36,238 nucleotides of DNA from Lachnospiraceae bacterium (GTDB taxonomy: Bacteria > Bacillota > Clostridia > Lachnospirales > Lachnospiraceae): positions 1 through 36,238 of the forward strand of contig JAFSIA010000024.1 of assembly GCA_017440045.1 (NCBI GenBank), read 5' to 3'. The position numbers and the translations under genes were made by a program. Shown here in pieces: positions 8,703 through 17,408 of the stretch. Numbering within the stretch: position 1 is the stretch's first letter; each line of letters starts with the position of its first letter. A model generated the notes under the pieces. That model worked only from the letters and a program-made list of their open reading frames with translations, ran no database searches and was not told the DNA's origin.

Positions 8703-9929
8703 ATGAATTACAATGAAGCTTTAGAAAAGTTATCAAAGTGTGGACAGGAACATGCCCTTAAATATTATGATGAGCTCAGTGATAGTGAGAAGCTTGAGCT
8801 GTTAGCACAGATAGAAGCCACAGACTTTAGCGTGACTCTCACATGTCAGAATGGTAAGGAAGAGTCAAAGAAGGGAGAGATAAGCCCTCTTGCAGCTATG
8901 CAGCTTGATGAGATAGAGTCAAGACGCGATGAGTTTAAGACAGCAGGTGTTGAAGCTATTAAAGCAGGTAAGGTGGGAGCAGTTCTTCTTGCCGGAGGTA
9001 TGGGTACAAGACTTGGTTCAGATAATCCAAAGGGTATGTATAATATCGGAATCACAAAGGATGTATATATATTTGAGAGAATTATAAGTAATCTTTTAGA
9101 TGTCGTAAGAGAGACTTCTACATGGATTCATCTTTTTATTATGACAAGTGATAAGAATCACGAGGCTACAACAAAATTCTTTGATGAGAAGAATTATTTT
9201 GGCTATAACAAGGAATACATTACTTTCTTTATGCAGGAGATGGCTCCGGCTACTGATTATAATGGTAAGGTATACATGGAGGAGAAGGGAAAGATTGCCA
9301 CATCTCCAAATGGAAATGGCGGATGGTTTATATCTATGGCCAAGTGGGGCGTATTAGATATAATAAAGAAGGCAGGCATTGAGTGGTTAAATATTTTTGC
9401 TGTTGATAATGTGCTTCAGAGAATAGCAGACCCAGTGTTTGTAGGAGCAACTATTATAAATAACGCAGCTGTAGGTTCGAAGGTTGTCAGAAAAGCAGCA
9501 AGAGACGAGAAGGTTGGAGTAATGTGTCTTGAGGATGGAAGACCATCTATCGTTGAATACTACGAATTAACAGATGAGTTGATGGATGCAAAGGATGCCA
9601 ATGGCGATCCTGCATATAACTTTGGTGTAATTTTAAATTATCTTTTCAGAGTGGCAGACCTTGAGGAGATTATGAACAAGAATATGCCTCTTCATATTGT
9701 GGAAAAGAAGATTCCATATATTGACGAGAATGCAAATCTTGTTAAGCCAGAGTCGCCAAACGGATACAAATTTGAAACATTAGTTTTAGATATGATTCAT
9801 CTTCTTGACAGCTGTCTCCCATTTGAGGTTGTAAGAAACAGAGAATTTGCACCTATTAAAAATAAAACAGGCGTAGATTCAGTTGAAACAGCAAGGGAAT
9901 TGCTTAAGGAAAATGGAGTAGAATTATGA
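8703..9929 (+). CDS. UDPGP-family (UAP-type) nucleotidyltransferase, UDP-sugar pyrophosphorylase
   Basis: A 408-residue enzyme of the UTP:hexose-1-phosphate uridylyltransferase family, making a UDP-sugar from a sugar-1-phosphate. ATG 8703 is preferred over ATG 8682 because AGGAGA at 8691-8696 precedes it by 6 bases. The nucleotide-binding loop LLAGGMGTRLGS is followed by NPKGMYNIG, whose PKGMY form is nearer to eukaryotic-type UDP-N-acetylhexosamine pyrophosphorylase (UAP) than to GalU. Other family segments are GNGGWF (uracil or sugar site) and IFAVDNVLQ (metal-binding Asp). The gene overlaps argS by 4 bases (ATGA), so translation is coupled. The exact sugar (GlcNAc, GalNAc or glucose) cannot be read from sequence. 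Confidence 0.9.
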   Translation: MNYNEALEKLSKCGQEHALKYYDELSDSEKLELLAQIEATDFSVTLTCQNGKEESKKGEISPLAAMQLDEIESRRDEFKTAGVEAIKAGKVGAVLLAGGMGTRLGSDNPKGMYNIGITKDVYIFERIISNLLDVVRETSTWIHLFIMTSDKNHEATTKFFDEKNYFGYNKEYITFFMQEMAPATDYNGKVYMEEKGKIATSPNGNGGWFISMAKWGVLDIIKKAGIEWLNIFAVDNVLQRIADPVFVGATIINNAAVGSKVVRKAARDEKVGVMCLEDGRPSIVEYYELTDELMDAKDANGDPAYNFGVILNYLFRVADLEEIMNKNMPLHIVEKKIPYIDENANLVKPESPNGYKFETLVLDMIHLLDSCLPFEVVRNREFAPIKNKTGVDSVETARELLKENGVEL

Positions 9930-11698
9930 TTAAGTTATTAGATAAATTGACAGAACAGTTTGAGAAGGTTATGGCAGAATGTGGCTATGATACAAAGTTT
10001 GCAAAGGTAACAGTCTCAAATCGTCCAGATTTATGTGAGTATCAGTGTAATGGTGCAATGGCCCTTGCAAAGGCACATAAGAAGGCACCAATTATGATTG
10101 CCAATGAGCTTGTAGAAAAGCTTTCTGGGAATGAGATTTTTTCAGAGATAGTTGCAGTAAATCCTGGTTTTATTAATATGAAGATAAGTGATAGCTTTTT
10201 GGCTTCATACATTGATGAGATGGCATCTGATGATAATACAGGTTGTGAGAAGAATGTAAAGCCAAAGACAGTAGTTATTGATTACGGTGGACCTAATGTG
10301 GCTAAGCCACTTCATGTTGGACATTTACGTTCAGCTATCATTGGAGAAACACTAAAAAGACTCTATCGTTTTAAGGGTGATAATGTTATCGGTGATGTAC
10401 ATTTAGGTGACTGGGGACTTCAGATGGGTCTCATAATTGAGCAGCTTAAGATAGAGCAGCCAGAGCTTGTATATTTTGATGATACATATACTGGTGAATA
10501 TCCAGCTGAGCCACCATTTACATTGGCTGAACTTGAGAAGATTTACCCTGCAGCTAGTGCACGCTCTAAGGTTGATGAAGAGTTTAAGGATAAGGCGCAG
10601 ACTGCTACACTTGAATTACAAAAGGGTAAGCCTGCATATACAGCTTTATGGAAGCACATTATGACAGTGTCTGTTGCTGATTTAAAGAATAATTATAAAA
10701 ATCTTAACGTGGATTTCGACCTTTGGAAGGGTGAAAGTGATGCAAAGCCATATATTGATGCAATGGTTGATGATATGATAGACAGAGGCCTTGCACATGA
10801 AAGTCAGGGCGCTATGGTTGTAGATGTTGCAGAGGAAACAGACTCAAAGGAGATACCACCATGTATCATCCGTAAGTCAGATGGAGCAGCATTATATGCC
10901 ACATCTGATTTGGCAACAATTATTCAGCGTGTACAGGATTTTATGCCTGATGAAATAATTTATCTGGCTGATAAGCGTCAGGAGATGCATTTTACACAGG
11001 TATTTAGAACTGCTAAAAAGGCTGGAATCGTAGATGACAGTATAAAGCTTATATATCAGGGCTTTGGTACAATGAATGGAAAGGATAACAAGCCATTTAA
11101 GACACGAGATGGCGGTGTTATGAGACTTGAGACATTACTTAATGATGTAAATAATGCTGTTTACGATAAGATAATGGAAAACAGAGAAGAATCAGAAGAA
11201 AATGCAAGAGCTACAGCTAAAATTGTAGGACTTGCTGCAGTAAAGTATGGCGATTTATCAAATCAGACATCAAAGGATTATATTTTTGATACAGAGCGCT
11301 TTGCTTCTTTTGAGGGAAATACAGGTCCGTATATTCTTTACACAATTGTGCGTATCAAGTCTATTTTAGAGAAATATGCAGAGGCATTTGGAGACTATAA
11401 TCAGATTACTACAGGTGTAAATAAGAAAATGACACCATCAGAAAAGAATCTGATGATGGAACTTTCAAAGTTTAATGCTGTTATTGACAGTGCATATGAG
11501 GAGCTTGCTCCATATAAAATTTGTGGTTATATTTATGATTTGTCAAATGCATTTAACAGCTTCTACCATGATAATAAAATTATGGCTGAAGAGGATAAGG
11601 ATAAGCAGAAGGGCTTTATTAAGCTTCTTATGGTTACAAAGACAGCCCTTGAGAAATCAATAGATATATTAGGCTTTACAGCTCCAGACAGAATGTAG
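9926..11698 (+). CDS. argS: arginyl-tRNA synthetase
   Basis: A 590-residue class I enzyme attaching arginine to tRNA-Arg. The order is an N-terminal Arg-S additional domain (Add1, residues 1-90), the HIGH-type motif HVGH at 130-133 inside GGPNVAKPLHVGHLRS, a catalytic domain with DLATIIQRV and ADKRQEMHF, a GTMNGKDNKPFKTRDGG segment at the position of the KMSK loop, and an all-helical DALR anticodon-binding domain ending APDRM. Bacterial ArgRS often lacks a canonical KMSK, as here. It starts on the last four bases of the upstream nucleotidyltransferase gene, with GGAGTAG serving as ribosome binding site. No T-box leader is possible at this junction. Confidence 0.97.
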   Translation: MIKLLDKLTEQFEKVMAECGYDTKFAKVTVSNRPDLCEYQCNGAMALAKAHKKAPIMIANELVEKLSGNEIFSEIVAVNPGFINMKISDSFLASYIDEMASDDNTGCEKNVKPKTVVIDYGGPNVAKPLHVGHLRSAIIGETLKRLYRFKGDNVIGDVHLGDWGLQMGLIIEQLKIEQPELVYFDDTYTGEYPAEPPFTLAELEKIYPAASARSKVDEEFKDKAQTATLELQKGKPAYTALWKHIMTVSVADLKNNYKNLNVDFDLWKGESDAKPYIDAMVDDMIDRGLAHESQGAMVVDVAEETDSKEIPPCIIRKSDGAALYATSDLATIIQRVQDFMPDEIIYLADKRQEMHFTQVFRTAKKAGIVDDSIKLIYQGFGTMNGKDNKPFKTRDGGVMRLETLLNDVNNAVYDKIMENREESEENARATAKIVGLAAVKYGDLSNQTSKDYIFDTERFASFEGNTGPYILYTIVRIKSILEKYAEAFGDYNQITTGVNKKMTPSEKNLMMELSKFNAVIDSAYEELAPYKICGYIYDLSNAFNSFYHDNKIMAEEDKDKQKGFIKLLMVTKTALEKSIDILGFTAPDRM

Positions 11699-11704
11699 TA
11701 TAAT
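11675..11704 (+). promoter_or_regulatory. promoter inside the 3' end of argS
   Basis: TTTACA at 11675-11680 and TATAAT at 11699-11704 with an 18-bp spacer, about 55 bp before the next start. It could transcribe the ETTT-repeat membrane protein on its own. Confidence 0.5.
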
Positions 11705-11759
11705 CGTGTTTGTGTAGCTAAAAGCTTATACACGAAGATAAAAAGAGAGGTATTATAAA

Positions 11760-12197
11760 ATGAGTCAGGAAAAAGTTGATAAATATAAGCAGGAAAAGGC
11801 AAATCGTAAAAAAGAGATTGCAAAGGCAAAGGCAAAGAAGAAGTTATACGTTATTTCAGGCGTAGTAGTAGTTCTTTTATTTGTAGGCTGGCTTGTGTAT
11901 TCTGTATTTGCAGAGATACAGCAGGCTGAGGATGAAAGCAGACAGCAGTCTGAGTATGAGTCTATACTTCAGCAGATGCTTGAGGAGAGAGCAACAGCTA
12001 CAACAGGTAGTGGCGAGACAACAACAGCAGGCGATGGCGAGACAACAACAGCAGGCGATGGCGAGACAACAACAGCAGGCGGCGAGACAACAACAGCAGG
12101 CGGCGAGACAACAACAGCAGGCGGAGATGAGACAACATCAGCTAGTGATAAGCCATCTTCAAGCGAGGAAGAGACAACTTCAGCAGCGACAAAATAA
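11760..12197 (+). CDS. single-pass membrane protein with ETTT-rich C-terminal repeats
   Basis: A 145-residue protein of unknown family. A strongly basic, Lys/Ala-rich N-terminus (1-37) precedes one membrane helix at about 38-60, a charged Gln/Glu-rich stalk (64-90), and a low-complexity tail of GETTTAGD-type repeats to the end. The positive-inside rule puts the repeat tail outside the cell. GAGAGG at 11745-11750 lies 9 bases before the ATG. The Thr-rich tract resembles mucin-like spacers of surface proteins, and a related ETTTP tract is in the secreted protein at the right end of this window. There is no sortase motif or enzymatic domain. It could be a small envelope-associated protein; function is unknown. 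Confidence 0.8.
   Translation: MSQEKVDKYKQEKANRKKEIAKAKAKKKLYVISGVVVVLLFVGWLVYSVFAEIQQAEDESRQQSEYESILQQMLEERATATTGSGETTTAGDGETTTAGDGETTTAGGETTTAGGETTTAGGDETTSASDKPSSSEEETTSAATK
12012..12130 (+). repeat. tandem 24/21-bp repeats encoding GETTTAG(D)
   Basis: Two 24-bp units followed by three 21-bp units of GGCGAGACAACAACAGCAGG, all in frame. Both unit lengths are multiples of 3, so length change would preserve the frame. Confidence 0.9.
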
Positions 12198-12227
12198 AAC
12201 ATTTGACGCATAAGATAAGAGTTAGTG

Positions 12228-12262
12228 ATGAGAGGCTGTTTGTACAGCCTCATATTACTTTT
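12228..12262 (+). terminator. stem-loop terminator after the ETTT-repeat gene
   Basis: GAGGCTG (12232-12238) pairs with CAGCCTC (12245-12251), extended imperfectly by flanking bases, with a T-rich stretch after it. The tail is imperfect, so leakage into the next gene is possible. Confidence 0.55.
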
Positions 12263-12276
12263 ATGGTGGAGAAAAA

Positions 12277-13302
12277 ATGACAAAAGGTGATATTTATTTA
12301 AAAGATACAGTAGTACATATATTGGATTCATCAGTAGGGATGCCAGTGCTTTCAGATTCACTTCTTCAGTATGGTTCAGATTTTGCTGATTTCTTAAAGG
12401 AGCATATTTATAGAGTAATGACAAGCGATGATATAAAGAAATGTCAGTTTGTAAAGGAAGAATCTGAGGTTTATGAACAGCTTACAAAGGCCCTTTCTGG
12501 TGAAATGGATTTTCTTACATTTAGCAGATTAGTTGCGGAAAAGCTCTATGGTATTTTAAATTCAAATATAGATATACCGGCAGCAGATTTAGTTATGGCA
12601 TGTTTTGAGATAAATCAGATTCCACATATGGCACTTCTAAAGATGAACTATAAGGAATCATATATGCATCAGACAATGCCCGATGATGGTGGCAATGTAA
12701 ATAGCATTATAAAGTATCGTTCAATACTGCCAAGTGAAACACAAAAGTTATCAGAGGCGGCATTAATAAGATTAGATGATTATTCAATCAAGCTTATTGA
12801 AAAGAAATATGATATTAATGGTAAAAAAGAAAATTACTTTTCACAGATGTTTTTAAACTGTTCTACAAAGCTTTCTCAGAAGGCTAAGCTTGCCATAGTG
12901 GAAAAAGCGGTAGAATCAGTTCAGAAGGAGTTCTTTAATGAGTCGGAGCAGTTTGAGGAGAAGATGAAGGCAAAAAGCATCATCCATAAGGAAATGGAGG
13001 AGCAGGGTGAAATAAATATTACCGAGGTTGCCTCAAAGGTCTTTGAAAACAAGGTGGACTTAAAAGAGAAATTCAAGGAAAAGATTGAGAAGTATAACAT
13101 AAAAGAAGATGAGCCAATTAAGCCTGTAAATGAGGCGACTACAAGAAAGTTTGGCAAACAGCAGCTTATGACAGATACAGGTATTGAGATAAAGATTCCT
13201 ATGGAGCAATATAACAGTACAGATAGTATTGAATTTATTACTAACCAGGATGGAACAATATCTGTTCTGATTAAGAATATAGGTAAAATCACTAGTAAAT
13301 AG
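12277..13302 (+). CDS. nucleoid-associated protein-like (NA37/YejK family)
   Basis: A 341-residue cytoplasmic protein. The N-terminal half fits the 37-kDa nucleoid-associated protein family (YejK/NdpA, PF04245): VVHILDSSVGMPVLSD at the start, a helical part, and the conserved beta stretch HMALLKMNYKESYMHQ near residues 116-131, followed by ALIRLDDYSIKLIEKKYDINGKK. The C-terminal third is charged and helical, ending in a beta pair (SIEFITNQDGTISVLIKNIG). TGGAG precedes the ATG by 6 bases. It lies 18 bases upstream of an ABC exporter and is probably in the same transcript, an unusual partner for a DNA-binding protein. The family match is by pattern; a DNA-binding role is inferred. Confidence 0.72.
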   Translation: MTKGDIYLKDTVVHILDSSVGMPVLSDSLLQYGSDFADFLKEHIYRVMTSDDIKKCQFVKEESEVYEQLTKALSGEMDFLTFSRLVAEKLYGILNSNIDIPAADLVMACFEINQIPHMALLKMNYKESYMHQTMPDDGGNVNSIIKYRSILPSETQKLSEAALIRLDDYSIKLIEKKYDINGKKENYFSQMFLNCSTKLSQKAKLAIVEKAVESVQKEFFNESEQFEEKMKAKSIIHKEMEEQGEINITEVASKVFENKVDLKEKFKEKIEKYNIKEDEPIKPVNEATTRKFGKQQLMTDTGIEIKIPMEQYNSTDSIEFITNQDGTISVLIKNIGKITSK

Positions 13303-13320
13303 TAGTGAGGAAAGGGAAAA

Positions 13321-14268
13321 ATGGACGGTTTAAAAAACAATGAAATAGTTCTCGAGGTAAGAGGATTATACAAAAAGTATGGCAACAATCTTGTTGTTAA
13401 CAATGCGTCCTTCCAGTTAGAAAGAGGAAAAATCTATGGATTCATAGGTCAAAATGGTGCTGGAAAGACGACAATTATTCGTATGCTTGCAGGATATGCA
13501 AGACCAAATGCAGGCGAGATTTCAATCTTTGGTGATTCTACTGTAAAAGGATTATCAGATGGTAGAAAGAGAATGGGACTTATAGTTGAAAATCCTTCTC
13601 TTTACACTAAGATGAGTGCCTATGATAATATTGAGATTCAAAAGATGCTTTATGGTATCAAGAATGATGGATTGGCAGAAGAATTATTAACATTAGTAGG
13701 CTTGGCGGGTGTAGGTAAGCGACCTGTAAAGAATTTTTCATTAGGTATGAGACAGAGACTTGGTATAGCGATGGCTCTTGTAAACAATCCTGAAATTCTT
13801 GTTTTGGATGAGCCTATCAATGGTCTTGATCCAATGGGTATTGTGGAAGTGAGAGAGCTTTTGTTAAAGCTTAATAGAGAAAGAAATCTTACAATACTTA
13901 TATCAAGTCATATTTTATCAGAGCTTTATCAGTTAGCATCTGATTATATAATTATAAATCAGGGTCAAATTGTTGAAAAGATGACCCTTGAGGAATTAGA
14001 CAGCAAATGTTCTAATTACATAATTATGCAGCCGGAGGATATGCCGGCAGCGTTATCTCTTCTTAATAGAATGGGAATAACTGAAATTGAAAATGGTGGA
14101 AACGGTTTTATCAGATTTAGAAATAATGATAATAACAATGTAAGAGCTATAGCTCAGGCATGTTTGAACGAAAAGATTTTACTTACTCATTTCTCAGTTC
14201 AGGCAGAAAGTCTCGAAAACTACTTTGTTAAATTGGTAGGAGGTGCAAACAATGGGCAAGCTTTTTAA
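13321..14268 (+). CDS. ABC transporter ATP-binding protein
   Basis: A 315-residue ATPase of the drug/bacteriocin-export (BcrA/CcmA-like) type. Walker A is GQNGAGKTT at residues 43-51, the signature is SLGMRQ at 140-145, and Walker B is LVLDEP with Asp163/Glu164, followed by the D-loop GLDP and the switch His in ISSHILSEL. Residues past about 225 form the C-terminal accessory part common to this type. It overlaps the permease gene by 17 bases. The pair would form a homodimer-based exporter in the membrane; the substrate cannot be read, though self-resistance to a peptide is a common role. Confidence 0.96.
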   Translation: MDGLKNNEIVLEVRGLYKKYGNNLVVNNASFQLERGKIYGFIGQNGAGKTTIIRMLAGYARPNAGEISIFGDSTVKGLSDGRKRMGLIVENPSLYTKMSAYDNIEIQKMLYGIKNDGLAEELLTLVGLAGVGKRPVKNFSLGMRQRLGIAMALVNNPEILVLDEPINGLDPMGIVEVRELLLKLNRERNLTILISSHILSELYQLASDYIIINQGQIVEKMTLEELDSKCSNYIIMQPEDMPAALSLLNRMGITEIENGGNGFIRFRNNDNNNVRAIAQACLNEKILLTHFSVQAESLENYFVKLVGGANNGQAF

Positions 14269-15022
14269 GATTGAAATGAAGAAGTTGTATAAGTCTACAG
14301 CTATGAGGATTATGCTCATAATCGTAGTAGTGTTAAGTCTTATTTCAGTGGCATCTTATGCATTTATTGATAGTATGGGTAATGAACTTGTTGCATTGAC
14401 TTTTAAAATCACAGGACACGATATTTATATTGCGCTGCTTCAAGATAACTCAGACACAATTCTTTTGATAACAATACTTATGGCTATTTTAATTGGAAGT
14501 GATTTCTCTGCGAGAACTTTACAGATGCAGTTGTCGGCAGGTTATAGCAGAATGCAGATTGTTGTCAGCAGATTTTTGTCATCTATAGTTGCATTTCTCA
14601 TATTATTTGCATTGTACATGTTATGTATGGCTGGCGGAATTACGGCCATTTTCGGATTTGGTCCGGAGGTGACTGGCGATATTATTGGAAATCTTGTACT
14701 TAAGACGGTAATGTGTGTGTTTATGTCATTTTCTATGATAGCACTTTATATGCTTATATGCTTCCTTCTTAAGTCGACAGGCTCAAGTATTGGTGTGTGC
14801 TTACCATTTATGCTTATTGGAACATCAATTTTACAGGCTTTAGCTATGGCATTTAAAACATGTAAATTTATTATTGAGTTAACACCATTCGGTCAGATAA
14901 TGCTTATAGGTGAAGACTTGAATAATCTTGAGATAGTTAAGTTCTTTGCAGTTGGAGCAGTATGGATAATTGGTATGATTCTCATAAATCATGCTACATT
15001 TAAGAATGCAGAGCTTAAATAG
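14252..15022 (+). CDS. ABC-2 type transporter permease
   Basis: A 256-residue integral membrane protein with about six hydrophobic segments (near residues 20-42, 68-86, 110-135, 145-172, 180-205 and 228-248). ATG 14252 is chosen for AGGAGG at 14238-14243, 8 bases upstream. The N-terminal KLFKIEMKKLYKSTAMRI is the usual amphipathic start of ABC-2 permeases. It overlaps the ATPase gene by 17 bases, which shows the two form one transporter. Confidence 0.93.
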   Translation: MGKLFKIEMKKLYKSTAMRIMLIIVVVLSLISVASYAFIDSMGNELVALTFKITGHDIYIALLQDNSDTILLITILMAILIGSDFSARTLQMQLSAGYSRMQIVVSRFLSSIVAFLILFALYMLCMAGGITAIFGFGPEVTGDIIGNLVLKTVMCVFMSFSMIALYMLICFLLKSTGSSIGVCLPFMLIGTSILQALAMAFKTCKFIIELTPFGQIMLIGEDLNNLEIVKFFAVGAVWIIGMILINHATFKNAELK

Positions 15023-15069
15023 TAATTATTTTACTGAAATATAATAAAAATATTAAAAAAGGAGGACCT

Positions 15070-15942
15070 ATGAACTACGCAATGGAAAATAAAATCTGGA
15101 GAGTGGGAGGTCCTCTCTTTGCATATTTTGGCATAAGAATATTGGTGGAAACATTATTCTATGTAGTGATTATGTTCACACAGGTGAAAAATTTAGATGT
15201 TTCAGCGGCTTTTAGTGGACTTGATTTCATCGACAGATACGCCCATCTTGTGATGGAGTATACGACATTAATGTCTTTAGTTACAATGGTTATATCTATT
15301 CCTGTTTTTTATAAGCTTATGAAAAAGGATTATGATTATCCTGTGACTTTGAGGAAAAGAGAACATGTTTTTATGTTGGATAAATACTTTAAGTCAATAA
15401 ACTATAAGGAGCTTATATTGCCGCTGGCTCTCGGTATAGTGGCCACGGTTGGCGTGTCTAGAATAATACTTATGTTGCCGTTTGATAATATTATAGGTAG
15501 CTATAGTCAGATAAAAGAGGGATACCAGGTAGGGTCTATATGGATGCAATTTTTAACATTGGGAATATTGGCACCTGTCACAGAAGAATTGTTATTTAGA
15601 GGGCTCGTATACAAAAGATTGAAAACGTATTACGATTGGATAACTGCTGCTTACATTAGTGGTATAATATTTGGTGTTGCCCATTTAAATCTGGTTCAGG
15701 GTATTTATGGATTTATTATGGGAATCGTTTTTTCATTTATTTATGAAAAATATAAAAATATTGTTGCACCTATTATAATGCATATGGCAGCTAATATTGT
15801 TGTGGTTTTATCAATTGTAAACCCTATATCACAGATAATAGATGAAAGATGGTATTTGAGAATACCTGTAGGTATTGGTTTTTCTGTACTATTTGCTATT
15901 ATTCTTATTAAGATATACAAAACAAAAAAAGCTTATGAATAA
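15070..15942 (+). CDS. CPBP family intramembrane glutamic endopeptidase
   Basis: A 290-residue polytopic membrane protein of the CAAX protease/bacteriocin-processing (Rce1/Abi, CPBP) family. Family motifs are present: Glu172-Glu173-x3-Arg177 in TEELLFRGLVYKRL, His205 in GVAHLNLVQG, and a later His238 in MHMAANI. These residues form the intramembrane active site. AAAAAAGGAGG precedes the ATG. It follows an ABC exporter; such pairs are often linked to peptide processing, export or immunity, but no precursor peptide is seen here, so the role is open. Confidence 0.93.
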   Translation: MNYAMENKIWRVGGPLFAYFGIRILVETLFYVVIMFTQVKNLDVSAAFSGLDFIDRYAHLVMEYTTLMSLVTMVISIPVFYKLMKKDYDYPVTLRKREHVFMLDKYFKSINYKELILPLALGIVATVGVSRIILMLPFDNIIGSYSQIKEGYQVGSIWMQFLTLGILAPVTEELLFRGLVYKRLKTYYDWITAAYISGIIFGVAHLNLVQGIYGFIMGIVFSFIYEKYKNIVAPIIMHMAANIVVVLSIVNPISQIIDERWYLRIPVGIGFSVLFAIILIKIYKTKKAYE

Positions 15943-16014
15943 AAATAAATATCTTTCATTATGAAAGTATTCGTGTTATATTAAACATAATTATAAAAAT
16001 AAGGAGATATGATA

Positions 16015-17034
16015 ATGAAATTACTTAGTGTTGCGATACCATGCTACAATTCGGCAGCGTATATGGAAAATTGTGTAAACAGCCTGCTTAAGGGTGGCGA
16101 AGATATAGAAATTATCATTGTAAATGATGGTTCTACAAAAGATAATACAGCTGAAATTGCAGATAGATTAGCAGCAGAGAATCCAACTATTGTTAAGGCT
16201 GTACATCAGGAGAATGGCGGACATGGAGAGGCTGTAAACACAGGACTTAAGAATGCTACAGGCTTGTATTATAAGGTTGTAGACAGTGATGACTGGGTTG
16301 ATGAAAAGGCTTTAGAGGCTGTATTAAAGACACTTAAGTATATGGTTGATAATAATAAAGAGCTTGATATGCTTTTATCAAACTTTGTATATGAAAAGCA
16401 GGGCGTTAAGAAGAAGGCTGTTATGCAGTATAGAAATGCCATTAAGCCAAAGCATATTACATCATGGGATGGGAATATTAAGATTGGTATTACACAGTAT
16501 ATCCTTATGCATTCTGTAATATATCGCACACAGCTTTTAAAGGATTGTGGTCTTGAACTTCCAAAGCACACATTTTATGTAGATAATTTGTTTGTATTCC
16601 AGCCACTTCCATATGTAAAGAAGATTTGCTATATTGACGTGGATTTCTATCGTTACTTTATCGGTCGTGAGGATCAGTCAGTTAACGAAAAGGTTATGAT
16701 TGGACGTATTGACCAGCATATTAGAGTTGCAAAGATTATGACAGAGGAATTCTTAAAGACAAATATAGAAAGCAAGAGACTTTATAAGTATATGCTTCAA
16801 TATTTAAGTATGATGTACTGTATAGCATCTATTATGCTCATTCGTGCAAAGGATCCTGAAAAACTCAAGGTGAAAGACGAGCTTTGGCAGTGGTTAAAGG
16901 ATCAGGATGCGACTCTCTATAAGAAGATTAGAAGATCACCTCTCTGTATTTGGAACAGCCTCCCAGGCAAGGTTGGAAGAGGTATATATGTATTTGGCTA
17001 TAAGGTGGCTCAGAAAGTTTTCGGATTTAATTAG
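16015..17034 (+). CDS. family 2 glycosyltransferase
   Basis: A 339-residue GT-A fold glycosyltransferase. ATG 16015 is taken over ATG 16009 because AAGGAG at 16001-16006 is then 8 bases away rather than 2. The N-terminus has LLSVAIPCYNSAAYMENCV, then IIIVNDGSTKDNT and the metal-binding DxD equivalent VVDSDDWV near residue 90, with a basic C-terminal helical region and no clear membrane span. It would transfer a sugar from a nucleotide-sugar to a cell-surface or lipid acceptor; donor and acceptor are unknown. A 9-bp inverted repeat (15951-15970) and a weak TTCATT/TATATT pair lie upstream, so it probably has its own promoter. Confidence 0.9.
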   Translation: MKLLSVAIPCYNSAAYMENCVNSLLKGGEDIEIIIVNDGSTKDNTAEIADRLAAENPTIVKAVHQENGGHGEAVNTGLKNATGLYYKVVDSDDWVDEKALEAVLKTLKYMVDNNKELDMLLSNFVYEKQGVKKKAVMQYRNAIKPKHITSWDGNIKIGITQYILMHSVIYRTQLLKDCGLELPKHTFYVDNLFVFQPLPYVKKICYIDVDFYRYFIGREDQSVNEKVMIGRIDQHIRVAKIMTEEFLKTNIESKRLYKYMLQYLSMMYCIASIMLIRAKDPEKLKVKDELWQWLKDQDATLYKKIRRSPLCIWNSLPGKVGRGIYVFGYKVAQKVFGFN

Positions 17035-17052
17035 AAAATTTAAAAAATTTGC

Positions 17053-17081
17053 TTGACAGAAAAAGGGTCACATAATATAAT
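17053..17081 (+). promoter_or_regulatory. strong promoter for the tRNA pair
   Basis: Perfect TTGACA (17053-17058), 17-bp spacer, perfect TATAAT (17076-17081), 24 bp before the first tRNA. A full-consensus core is typical of stable RNA genes. Confidence 0.88.
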
Positions 17082-17105
17082 AGCAAGGCAGGTTTGAAAA
17101 GCGAT

Positions 17106-17178
17106 GGGATCTTAGCTCAGCTGGGAGAGCATCTGCCTTACAAGCAGAGGGTCACAGGTTCGAGCCCTGTAGGTCCCA
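17106..17178 (+). tRNA. tRNA-Val (anticodon TAC)
   Basis: A 73-base cloverleaf. The acceptor GGGATCT pairs with AGGTCCC (one G-T), the D stem is GCTC/GAGC, the anticodon stem TCTGC/GCAGA encloses loop CTTACAA, and the T arm is ACAGG-TTCGAGC-CCTGT with discriminator A. Anticodon TAC reads GUN valine codons. CCA is not encoded. It shares a promoter and terminator with the following tRNA. Confidence 0.97.
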
Positions 17179-17205
17179 CTCATTTTTAAAACTGTTTATA
17201 TGGAC

Positions 17206-17279
17206 GGCTAAGTAGCTCAGTTGGCTAGAGCACACGGTTCATACCCGTGGTGTCAGGGGTTCGAATCCCTTCTTAGCCA
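17206..17279 (+). tRNA. tRNA-Met (anticodon CAT)
   Basis: A 74-base cloverleaf with fully paired acceptor GGCTAAG/CTTAGCC, anticodon stem CACGG/CCGTG around TTCATAC, and T arm AGGGG-TTCGAAT-CCCTT. The paired first acceptor base excludes an initiator. A CAT anticodon could also be a lysidine-modified Ile tRNA, but the body looks like elongator Met. Confidence 0.93.
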
Positions 17280-17285
17280 TATAAA

Positions 17286-17312
17286 AACTCTGGTTTTTAC
17301 CAGAGTTTTTTT
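17286..17312 (+). terminator. terminator of the tRNA operon
   Basis: Perfect 9-bp stem AACTCTGGT / ACCAGAGTT, 4-base loop, followed by T6. A textbook Rho-independent terminator 6 bases after the Met tRNA. Confidence 0.95.
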
Positions 17313-17325
17313 CGTTATAATCATC

Positions 17326-17354
17326 TTGAAAGTGGCAGGCTTTTGTGCTATTCT
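17326..17354 (+). promoter_or_regulatory. promoter upstream of the PAP2-like gene
   Basis: TTGAAA at 17326-17331 and TATTCT at 17349-17354 with a 17-bp spacer, directly after the tRNA terminator and 54 bp before the next start. Confidence 0.5.
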
Positions 17355-17408
17355 GTAGTTTGGATGTTTATTGACTTGTGCATCCACTGTTAAATTGAAG
17401 GAGTAAGT

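Noticed and set aside
11969..12424. Minus-strand ORF with VVVSPPAVV repeats
   Set aside because: Reverse complement of the ETTT repeat tract; crosses a terminator and the start of the next real gene.
17106..17279. tRNA genes as an integration site
   Set aside because: No duplicated tRNA 3' end or recombinase is near, and the genes on both sides are core genes with normal spacing.
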